64,000 nt of DNA, taken from contig JAZPZI010000027.1 in NCBI GenBank assembly GCA_045544615.1, positions 62,001-126,000 of the forward strand, given 5' to 3'. The position numbers and the translations under genes are program-made. The notes beneath the pieces are model-generated. The model ran no database searches and had not been told where the DNA came from. It was given only the letters and a program-made list of their open reading frames with translations. Shown here piece by piece: positions 31,781 to 39,691 of this stretch. Positions within the stretch are counted from its first letter, which is position 1. Each line of letters begins with the position of its first letter. Origin of the DNA: CAKSFT01 sp045544615. GTDB lineage: Bacteria; Bacillota; Clostridia; UBA1381.

Positions 31781-32953
31781 ATGGCAAAAGTCGATATTAT
31801 TTCAGGTTTTCTGGGTGCCGGCAAAACCACGTTGATAAAAAAACTCATAAATGAAGGTTATAAATCAGAAAAGGTCGTTTTGATCGAAAATGAATTCGGT
31901 GAGGTGGGAATTGACGGCGGATTTTTAAAGGATGCCGGAATAGAAATTACCGAAATGAATTCAGGCTGTATCTGTTGTAGTCTTGTTGGTGATTTCGGTG
32001 AGGCTTTAAAAAAGGTTGTTCGAGAATTCACACCCGACAGAATCATTATCGAACCGTCAGGTGTCGGAAAGCTCAGCGATGTTATAAAAGCCGTTGAAAA
32101 CATCCACGACGAGAGCTTGATGCTTGGTGGACTTGTTGCTGTTGTTGACGCAAAAAAATGCAGAATGTATATGAAAAACTTCGGTGAATTTTTCAATAAC
32201 CAGATTGAGAATGCAAAGACAGTAATTCTTAGTCATACGGGTGGAATGACTGACGAAAAAGTAGCCGAGGCGGTTGAACTGTTAAAAGAAAAGAATGCAG
32301 ACGCTACAATAATCACAACCGACTGGGACAAGCTCTCGGGTGAGCAGATAATTTCTGCAATCAGCACTGAAAATTCACTAAAAAAAGAACTCGAGGACTT
32401 GGAGCATCATCATCACCATGGCGAGCATCATCACGGAACGTCTCATGGAGAGTGTCATGGACATCACAATCATCACCATGATGAAGAGTGTGAATGCGGT
32501 TGCCACCATCATCACCACGATGAAGAATGTGATTGCCACCATCACGATCACGATGAACATCATGATCATTGTTGTTGTCATGAAGAACATCATCATGAGC
32601 ATCACCACGAACATGACGAACGCTGCAGTTGCGGATGTCATGACCACGAACATCACCATCATCACCACCATGATGCTGATGATGTATTTGCAAGCTGGGG
32701 TGTTGAAACGACAAAGAAGTTTACAAAAGAAAAGATTGAGTCTATTTTGAATAAATTTGCAGACGGCACTGAATACGGTATGATTTTGCGTGCAAAAGGC
32801 ATAGTTGAGTCTACAGACGGTGAGTGGATACATTTTGATTATGTACCGGGCGAGCCTGACGTAAGAGTCGGCACAGCGGAAATTACAGGCAGAATTTGTG
32901 TTATCGGTGCAGAACTTAAAAAAGAAGAAATCGAAAAACTATTTATGGATTGA
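31781..32953 (+). CDS. G3E-family (CobW/ZNG1-like) metallochaperone GTPase with His/Cys-rich domain
   Basis: GTPase thought to deliver metal, most likely zinc, to client proteins. In 390 aa: Walker A SGFLGAGKTTL (residues 8-18), the CxCC metal motif C63-I-C65-C66, then an extraordinary metal-binding linker at residues 207-301 with about 44 histidines and 12 cysteines in 95 residues, and a CobW C-terminal domain (about 305-390, VESTDGEWIHFDYVPGEP). The start is ATG 31781 with AAGGAG upstream; a start at 31727 lacks one. The His-rich part could store or buffer zinc, nickel or cobalt; which metal is unknown. Confidence 0.93.
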   Translation: MAKVDIISGFLGAGKTTLIKKLINEGYKSEKVVLIENEFGEVGIDGGFLKDAGIEITEMNSGCICCSLVGDFGEALKKVVREFTPDRIIIEPSGVGKLSDVIKAVENIHDESLMLGGLVAVVDAKKCRMYMKNFGEFFNNQIENAKTVILSHTGGMTDEKVAEAVELLKEKNADATIITTDWDKLSGEQIISAISTENSLKKELEDLEHHHHHGEHHHGTSHGECHGHHNHHHDEECECGCHHHHHDEECDCHHHDHDEHHDHCCCHEEHHHEHHHEHDERCSCGCHDHEHHHHHHHDADDVFASWGVETTKKFTKEKIESILNKFADGTEYGMILRAKGIVESTDGEWIHFDYVPGEPDVRVGTAEITGRICVIGAELKKEEIEKLFMD

Positions 32954-32968
32954 GTTTGAGGTAAGGCT

Positions 32969-33919
32969 ATGACAAACAATTTATTTCCCGTATTTTTGTT
33001 TACCGGTTTTTTGGAATCGGGAAAAACTAAATTTATTCAGGAAACACTTGAAGACAAGCGTTTTAATTCGGGCGAAAAAACATTGGTTATTCTTTGTGAA
33101 GAAGGAATTGAAGAATATAACCCCGATAAATTTTCCGGTGAGAATGTTTATATAAAGGTTGTTGATTCAGAAACTGACTTATCAGTTGAACTTTTGCAAA
33201 AATTTGCAGATGATACAGGTGCAGAACGAGCAGTCGTGGAATATAACGGAATGTGGATGCTCGATAATCTCTATAAGGCTTTGCCAGACAGATGGGCAGT
33301 TGTTCAGGAAATGATGTTTGTCGATGCAAAGACATTCTTGAATTTCAATCAGAACATGAGAAGCCTTGTTGTGGACAAACTCCAGAGCGTCGAGTTCTTA
33401 GTGTTTAACAGAGCCGATGATACAACCGATATGATGGAGTTTCACAAAATTGTCCGTGGTGTTAATACCCGGGTTAATATGGCGTATGAATACACTGACG
33501 GCAGAGTTGAGTATGACGAGATAGAAGACCCGCTACCGTTTGATATAGAGGCTGATGTTGTTGAAATCAAGGATGATGACTATGCAATATGGTATCGTGA
33601 TATGAACGAGCATATTGAACGCTATGACGGCAAAACTCTTTCCTTTAAAGCAATGTTAGGACTTGATAAAGCTTTGCCTAAGAATAATTTCTTAGCAGGC
33701 AGACATATCATGACCTGTTGTGCTGATGATATAGAATTTTTCCCTGTAATCTGTAAGGGTAAAATCAGCAGTAACTTTAAAAACGGTGACTGGATAATGG
33801 TCAAAGGCAAACTTTCGCTTGAGTTTCATAAAGCATACGGCGGAAAAGGACCGGTTATTAAAGATTTACAGATTACTCCGGCAGATGAGCCCGAAAATAA
33901 AGTTGCAACATTTAGTTAA
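32969..33919 (+). CDS. G3E-type GTPase with a YcgQ/DUF1980-like C-terminal domain
   Basis: A second CobW-like protein, 316 aa, 15 bp downstream of the first. The N-terminal half has a Walker A FTGFLESGKTKF (residues 11-22) and a VVEYNGMWMLD segment, but no CxCC motif in the usual place. The C-terminal part (about 235-305: AGRHIMTCCADD, NGDWIMVKGKL) resembles the C-terminal domain of YcgQ/TIGR03943 proteins, partners of metal-related permeases. The fusion reading is mine and needs a profile search. The pair probably handles the same metal. Confidence 0.72.
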   Translation: MTNNLFPVFLFTGFLESGKTKFIQETLEDKRFNSGEKTLVILCEEGIEEYNPDKFSGENVYIKVVDSETDLSVELLQKFADDTGAERAVVEYNGMWMLDNLYKALPDRWAVVQEMMFVDAKTFLNFNQNMRSLVVDKLQSVEFLVFNRADDTTDMMEFHKIVRGVNTRVNMAYEYTDGRVEYDEIEDPLPFDIEADVVEIKDDDYAIWYRDMNEHIERYDGKTLSFKAMLGLDKALPKNNFLAGRHIMTCCADDIEFFPVICKGKISSNFKNGDWIMVKGKLSLEFHKAYGGKGPVIKDLQITPADEPENKVATFS

Positions 33920-33930
33920 GGAGAACGGTT

Positions 33931-36756
33931 ATGGCGAATGATGTTTTTGCGAATATTGCGGCAAAAGGTATCGGTGGCAGAATGGATGAGCTAATTGAAG
34001 TTACGCCGAAAAAATTCGATAAAGTTGTTTTTGAATTAAAAGATACCAAAAACCCCGGTATTAAAACTAAAAAGAAGATGGATACCAAAGAAGAACTGTA
34101 TGATGCTTTGGCAAAAATGAGAAAGCAATATGCTCCTTTTTTGGAAAATCATGCCCCAAGTTTTGTTGATAAGCGAATAAAAATTGATATTAAAGACTTT
34201 CTTTGCGATGGCGAGCCTGTTACCATTCCGCATTTTGGTGGACCGAACGGTTACTCGAAGAAGGTATATGAGAGTGAATTTACACTTGATATATTCGACG
34301 GAAAAGCTGTTTATATCAGATTCCTGGGTGCAGACTATATTGCGGTTGTATATGTAAACGATGTATGTGTCGGAACACACGAAGGCTTTTTCTCGCCCTT
34401 TGAATTTGAAATCACAAATGTTGCAGTTTGTGGAAAAAACAAGTTAAGAATCGATTTATATAACGACTATTCTTTTGGTGGCAATGAAAAGAGCGGAAAA
34501 GAACGTCGTGTCGGCGAAAAATTCTACGCAGCAACCGGACTTGGTTGGGACGAGCCGGGTGTTGGTTGGCATCACTGTCCATCAGGAACCGGTATTTATA
34601 ACGATGTGTTTGTAGAGGTAAGAAACATCGTTCATATTACTGATATTTTTGTAAGACCCCTGCCTGAAGAGGAAAAAGCTGAAGTCTGGATTGAAGTTCA
34701 AAGTGCACAGTATGAGCCGGTTGATGTTTCGCTTGATTTGAGTGTTTTCGGGCAGAACTTTAAAGAAACAGTCATTGAGAACTTCAGATATAGCCCCGAA
34801 ACTTCGGTTACTGTAGGCCTGGGTGACAGTCTGACAGAATCTATGATTAAGGATTCAATCGGAAAGGGAATACCGCTTGTATGCTATCATGGCAGAAATC
34901 TTTTTAAGGTAATGCTTGATATTAAAAATCCTAAACTTTGGGAGCTCGACAAACCTTATCTTTATCAGATTCAGGCAAATACTGTGGTCGATGACAAGAT
35001 AACCGATACAAGGTCTCAGCAGTTCGGTATGCGAAGCTTCCGTCAGGACCTTGAATCTGACCCGAAAGGAATGTTTTATCTAAACGGCAGAAAAATTCGT
35101 CTTCGTGGAGCAAACACAATGGGTTTTGAACAACAGGATGTTCTGCGTGGCGATTTTGAACAGTTAATTGATGATATTCTGCTTGCAAAGCTTTGCAACA
35201 TGAACTTTTTGAGAATTACACAAAGACCTGTTCAGGACGAAGTTTATGAATATTGCGACAAGCTTGGGCTTATGACTCAATGCGATTTGCCGACCTTCGG
35301 GAAAATCGGCAGATTTAAGTTTGCTGAAGGCATAAAGCAGGTTGAGGAGATGGAAAAGCTCGTCAGAAAACATCCGTGTAATGTTGTTGACAGCTACATA
35401 AATGAACCAATGCCGAATGCTGCTGATGAACCGCACAGGTACTTTGAGAGAAAAGAGTTAGAAGACTTTTTCGCAGCAGCAGATTTGGTGATAAAGCTCA
35501 CAAATCCTGACAGGGTAATAAAACACGTTGACGGTGACTATGACCCGCCGAGCGACTGTATGCCTGATAACCACTGCTATCCGATGTGGTATAATGCTCA
35601 CGGTATTGATATAGGAAAGCTCAATAAAGGGTATTGGCTCTATGTAAAACCCGGCTGGTATTACGGTTGCGGAGAGTATGGAGCAGAAGGTCTTGATTTT
35701 CCTGAGATTATGCTCAGAAGGTACCCGAAAGAGTGGGTAAAAGAGCCGTTTAATCCGTTGAATATCCATAATGCACAGACCGGTAATTTCTATTATTTCT
35801 TCTATGATAAGCAGGATTCAATGGAAGACTGGGTTGAGGCAAGTCAGACTCATCAGGCTTTTGCAACACAGATAATGACCGATGCCTTCAGGCGTGATGA
35901 TAATATGATTTCAAATGCCATCCATTTATTCATCGATGCATGGCCGGCAGGTTGGATGAAGACGATAATGGACTGCGAGAGAAATCCTAAAAAGGCATAT
36001 TTTGCATACCGTGACTCTCTTGAGCCTGTAATGTTGTCGCTCCGAACCGACAGATTCACATACTATGAGGGTGAAAAAATCAGCATCGAGACATTTATTT
36101 GTAATGACACAAATTTAGACGGAAACTACAAGGTTGTATATGAACTTTATCGTGGCGATGAACTCATAAAGTCAACTGTTGAAAATGTTTCAGTACTTGA
36201 TTGCCGTGCTACATATATCGGAAATGCCGAGTTTGTAATTGAAAAGGTTACAGACAGAGAGAAATTCACACTAAAAGTAATTTCAACTGATAATGATGAA
36301 AATGTTATTACATACAACTCAATCGACCTGGAAGTGTTCGAGGATTGCGAGATTTGCAATAACGACGAAGTTGTGTTTGTCGAAAAATTAGAGCCCGGTG
36401 AATATGAAATTGCAGGGGAGAAGGTCGTTGTAAAAGAATGCGGAATGTTACCGCTTCACTTTGCATCTAGAAAGACCGGACACGTCGCCGTTTCTGAATT
36501 TATGCCAAAAGATTTCTCGTACTGGTATGATAGCACCGAGGATATGATAACTCCGATTCTTTATTCGACATTTACTGCAGATGGTTTTGAACCGATTCTT
36601 ACAAGCGGTAACATGGATGATGCCGGTGATTGGCAAGAGGTTATGGCTTGCGGTGTGAAGGAATACGAGGGTAAGAAATACGTAATTTGTCAGCTTGATT
36701 TGAGAAAAGAAAACCCGATTGCGAAAAGATTTTTGAAAAATCTGATGAAACTCTAA
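33931..36756 (+). CDS. Glycoside hydrolase family 2 protein
   Basis: Large cytoplasmic glycosidase, 941 aa with no signal peptide. Order: an N-terminal region not typical of the family (1-75), the sugar-binding jelly-roll (about 80-230: YSKKVYESEFTLD, YVNDVCVGTHEGFFSPF), an Ig-like domain, the TIM-barrel with acid/base E492 in YINEP and probable nucleophile E582 in GEYGAEG, and C-terminal beta domains. Substrate (galactoside, glucuronide, mannoside) cannot be told. It follows the second G3E GTPase by 11 bp with AAGGAGAACGG, an unusual neighbour for metal chaperones. Confidence 0.87.
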   Translation: MANDVFANIAAKGIGGRMDELIEVTPKKFDKVVFELKDTKNPGIKTKKKMDTKEELYDALAKMRKQYAPFLENHAPSFVDKRIKIDIKDFLCDGEPVTIPHFGGPNGYSKKVYESEFTLDIFDGKAVYIRFLGADYIAVVYVNDVCVGTHEGFFSPFEFEITNVAVCGKNKLRIDLYNDYSFGGNEKSGKERRVGEKFYAATGLGWDEPGVGWHHCPSGTGIYNDVFVEVRNIVHITDIFVRPLPEEEKAEVWIEVQSAQYEPVDVSLDLSVFGQNFKETVIENFRYSPETSVTVGLGDSLTESMIKDSIGKGIPLVCYHGRNLFKVMLDIKNPKLWELDKPYLYQIQANTVVDDKITDTRSQQFGMRSFRQDLESDPKGMFYLNGRKIRLRGANTMGFEQQDVLRGDFEQLIDDILLAKLCNMNFLRITQRPVQDEVYEYCDKLGLMTQCDLPTFGKIGRFKFAEGIKQVEEMEKLVRKHPCNVVDSYINEPMPNAADEPHRYFERKELEDFFAAADLVIKLTNPDRVIKHVDGDYDPPSDCMPDNHCYPMWYNAHGIDIGKLNKGYWLYVKPGWYYGCGEYGAEGLDFPEIMLRRYPKEWVKEPFNPLNIHNAQTGNFYYFFYDKQDSMEDWVEASQTHQAFATQIMTDAFRRDDNMISNAIHLFIDAWPAGWMKTIMDCERNPKKAYFAYRDSLEPVMLSLRTDRFTYYEGEKISIETFICNDTNLDGNYKVVYELYRGDELIKSTVENVSVLDCRATYIGNAEFVIEKVTDREKFTLKVISTDNDENVITYNSIDLEVFEDCEICNNDEVVFVEKLEPGEYEIAGEKVVVKECGMLPLHFASRKTGHVAVSEFMPKDFSYWYDSTEDMITPILYSTFTADGFEPILTSGNMDDAGDWQEVMACGVKEYEGKKYVICQLDLRKENPIAKRFLKNLMKL

Positions 36757-36763
36757 ATTATAC

Positions 36764-36792
36764 TTGACAATTTTGCGAAAAAAATAGATAAT
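36764..36792 (+). promoter_or_regulatory. Promoter of the small membrane protein-valS unit
   Basis: TTGACA (36764-36769) and GATAAT (36787-36792) with a 17-bp spacer, just after the GH2 stop. Confidence 0.75.
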
Positions 36793-36811
36793 AAAAGGAA
36801 CGGAGAAAATT

Positions 36812-36994
36812 ATGATAAAGTACATAATTCCGATTTTAGTGGCACTTTTGGCATTATTTTTAAACTTTCGTGCAAAGTTTGTTGCTGAAAAAATCTTAAA
36901 GCATGATGCCACAGACGATTATTGCCTGAACATCAAGATAGTTGCAGGAATTATCTGTATTCTTGATTTTGTTCTGGTTATGATACTGTTTTAA
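36812..36994 (+). CDS. Small two-helix membrane protein of unknown function
   Basis: Only 60 aa: two hydrophobic helices (about 3-20 and 40-60) joined by a charged loop (KFVAEKILKHDATDDYC). It has its own promoter and a good AAAGGAACGGAG ribosome binding site, and valS begins 25 bp after its stop, so it is very likely expressed. No family recognised. Confidence 0.65.
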   Translation: MIKYIIPILVALLALFLNFRAKFVAEKILKHDATDDYCLNIKIVAGIICILDFVLVMILF

Positions 36995-37019
36995 AATTCT
37001 GAAAGGATTGGTAAGATAA

Positions 37020-39656
37020 ATGGAAAACAATATTGCAAAAACATATGACCCGTCTCAGGTTGAGGAGCGTCTTTATAAGATGTGGACGGACAATGGTTAT
37101 TTCAGAGCCGAAATCGACCCTGACAAGAAGCCGTACACAATCGTTATTCCGCCCCCAAATGTAACAGGTCAGCTCCATATGGGACATGCACTCGACGAAA
37201 CCTTGCAGGATATTCTTATCCGTTACAAGAGAATGCAGGGATATAGCACTCTCTGGGTTCCGGGTACCGACCATGCAGGTATCGCTACACAGATTAAGGT
37301 TGAAGAAAATCTACGTGTGAATGAAGGTCTGACTCGTTATGACCTTGGCCGTGAAAAGTTTTTGGAAAGAGTCTGGGAATGGAAAAATCTCTACGGTGAC
37401 AGAATCATCAATCAGTTGAAAAAGATTGGCTCATCGTGCGACTGGTCAAGACTTCGTTTTACAATGGACGAGGGTTGCTCAAAGGCAGTTAAGGAAGTAT
37501 TTATAAACCTTTACGAAAAGGGTCTCATTTATCAGGGCTCAAGAATCATAAACTGGTGTCCGCACTGTATTACTGCACTTTCTGATGCAGAAGTTGAGCA
37601 CGCAGAACAGGCAGGACATTTCTGGCACATTAAGTATCCTGTAAAGGGTTCGGATGAGTTTGTTATAATCGCAACAACAAGACCAGAAACCTTGCTCGGC
37701 GATACTGCTGTAGCAGTTAACCCTGAAGATGAAAGATATACACATCTTGTTGGCAAGACATTGGTCCTTCCGCTTGTTGGCCGTGAGATTCCGGTTATTG
37801 CTGATAGCTATGTTGATAAGGAATTTGGTACAGGATGCGTTAAAATTACTCCTGCACACGACCCTAACGACTTTGAAGTCGGCTTGAGACATAATCTTGA
37901 GCAGATTAAGGTATTGAATGACGATGCTACAGTCAATGCTCTTGGCGGAAAATACGAGGGTATGGACAGATACGAAGCAAGAAAGGCAATGATCGCCGAC
38001 CTTGACGAACAGGGCTTGCTTGTAAAGATTGAAGACCACTCACATAATGTTGGTCAGTGTTACAGATGCGGAACTACTGTTGAGCCAATCATTTCAAAAC
38101 AGTGGTTTGTAAAAATGAAGCCTTTGGCACAACCTGCTATTGATGCGGTTAAGAATAAGGAAACTGTATTTGTTCCGGAACACTTTGAGAAGGTATATTT
38201 CCATTGGCTTGAAAATATCCGTGACTGGTGTATTTCACGTCAGCTCTGGTGGGGACACAGAATCCCTGCATTCTACTGTAATGAGTGCGGTGAGATGGTT
38301 GTAACAAAGGAAGAAAGTGCAAAGTGCCCTAAGTGTGGAAAAGAAATGAGACAGGACCCTGATACATTGGATACCTGGTTCTCGTCGGCTTTGTGGCCTT
38401 TCTCAACTCTTGGCTGGCCTGATAAGACACCTGAGCTTGAATACTTCTATCCGACAAGCACACTTGTTACAGGATACGATATTATTCCATTCTGGGTAAT
38501 GAGAATGATGTTCTCTGGTATTGAGCACACAGGCGAAGTACCATTCAAGCATGTATTTATTCACGGCTTGGTACGTGACTCGCAGGGTAGAAAGATGTCA
38601 AAGTCATTGGGTAATGGTATTGATCCGTTGGAAATCGTTGAAAAGTACGGTGCTGATGCTTTGAGATTTACCCTTGCAACAGGTAACGCTCCGGGTAACG
38701 ATATGCGTTTCTATATCGAAAGAGTAGAGGCAAACCGTAACTTTGCAAATAAGATTTGGAATGCATCGAGATTTACATTGATGAACCTTGATATTACAGA
38801 AAATAAGCTTCCTGACACTGCTGATTTACAGTTGGAAGATAAATGGATTTTGTCAAAGTTCAATAAACTCGTTGCTGAAGTCACAAATAACTTGGATAAG
38901 TTCGAGCTTGGTATTGCTGTATCGAAGCTTTATGACTTCTTGTGGAGCAATTTCTGCGACTGGTATATCGAACTTGTAAAGCCAAGACTATTCGATAAGG
39001 AAAACCCGACAAGAGAAACTGCACAGTATGTTTTAACATATGTTTTGTCAGAATCAATGAAGCTCTTGCATCCGTTTATGCCATTTATTACAGAAGAAAT
39101 CTGGCAGCACTTGCCACACGAAGGCGAGAGCATTATGATCAGCAAATTCCCTGAATATAATGCTGAACTTGACTTCTCTGATGATGAGAATGTAATGGAA
39201 ACTGTAATGCAGGCAGTAAGCAGCATCAGAAACAGAAGAGCAGAAATGAATGTTCCTCCGTCAAAGAAGTGTAAGATTATTGTTGTAACTCAAAATACAG
39301 AAGTTTACAACAATTCAAAGCAGTTCTTCGAAAAGCTTGCATCTGCAAGTGAGGTTGAGGTATTCTCAAACAAAGACAATATTTCAGGTAAGACTGTTAA
39401 CATCGTTGTTGAAGGTGCAGAAATCTTCTTGCCATTAGAAGACCTTGTTGATAAGGAAAAAGAACTTGAGCGCCTGAACAAAGAAAAGGCACAGCTTGAG
39501 AGCGAAATCAAGAGAGTTGAGGGAAAACTCAACAATCCGGGATTCGTTGCAAAAGCGCCTGAAAAGCTTATCGAAGAAGAAAAGGCAAAGGGCGTCAAGT
39601 ATAAAGAGATGCTCGATAAGGTTTTGGAAAGCATCAAGGATATGGAAAATCTATAA
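37020..39656 (+). CDS. valS: Valyl-tRNA synthetase
   Basis: Charges tRNA-Val and edits mischarged threonine. The 878-aa protein has the class Ia HIGH motif as GQLHMGHAL (near residue 43), the CP1 editing domain with TTRPETLLGDTAVAV, a zinc-ribbon-like CNECG...CPKCG pair near residue 420-440, the KMSKS motif GRKMSKSLGN near residue 525, and a C-terminal coiled coil (EKELERLNKEKAQLESEI) typical of ValS. No T-box leader is present: only 25 bp separate it from the small membrane protein gene. Codon use is AAG-rich, as in other strongly expressed genes here. Confidence 0.98.
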   Translation: MENNIAKTYDPSQVEERLYKMWTDNGYFRAEIDPDKKPYTIVIPPPNVTGQLHMGHALDETLQDILIRYKRMQGYSTLWVPGTDHAGIATQIKVEENLRVNEGLTRYDLGREKFLERVWEWKNLYGDRIINQLKKIGSSCDWSRLRFTMDEGCSKAVKEVFINLYEKGLIYQGSRIINWCPHCITALSDAEVEHAEQAGHFWHIKYPVKGSDEFVIIATTRPETLLGDTAVAVNPEDERYTHLVGKTLVLPLVGREIPVIADSYVDKEFGTGCVKITPAHDPNDFEVGLRHNLEQIKVLNDDATVNALGGKYEGMDRYEARKAMIADLDEQGLLVKIEDHSHNVGQCYRCGTTVEPIISKQWFVKMKPLAQPAIDAVKNKETVFVPEHFEKVYFHWLENIRDWCISRQLWWGHRIPAFYCNECGEMVVTKEESAKCPKCGKEMRQDPDTLDTWFSSALWPFSTLGWPDKTPELEYFYPTSTLVTGYDIIPFWVMRMMFSGIEHTGEVPFKHVFIHGLVRDSQGRKMSKSLGNGIDPLEIVEKYGADALRFTLATGNAPGNDMRFYIERVEANRNFANKIWNASRFTLMNLDITENKLPDTADLQLEDKWILSKFNKLVAEVTNNLDKFELGIAVSKLYDFLWSNFCDWYIELVKPRLFDKENPTRETAQYVLTYVLSESMKLLHPFMPFITEEIWQHLPHEGESIMISKFPEYNAELDFSDDENVMETVMQAVSSIRNRRAEMNVPPSKKCKIIVVTQNTEVYNNSKQFFEKLASASEVEVFSNKDNISGKTVNIVVEGAEIFLPLEDLVDKEKELERLNKEKAQLESEIKRVEGKLNNPGFVAKAPEKLIEEEKAKGVKYKEMLDKVLESIKDMENL

Positions 39657-39660
39657 TATA

Positions 39661-39691
39661 AAAAAACAAGCTCAATCAGAGCTTGTTTTTT
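39661..39691. terminator. Two-way terminator between valS and the P-type ATPase gene
   Basis: Perfect 13-bp stem (39661-39673 with 39679-39691), CAAGCTC/GAGCTTG with A6/T6 flanks. The ATPase stop codon lies inside it. Confidence 0.93.

Noticed and set aside
32361..32833. Several open frames on both strands over the CAT/CAC-rich segment, and possible CRISPR or microsatellite array
   Set aside because: The triplets encode the histidine stretch of the G3E GTPase in frame; the other frames are open only because the DNA is low-complexity, and there are no regular repeats with spacers.
36757..37019. T-box leader for valS
   Set aside because: The interval is filled by a promoter and a 60-codon gene; no T-box sequence, specifier stem or antiterminator is seen.
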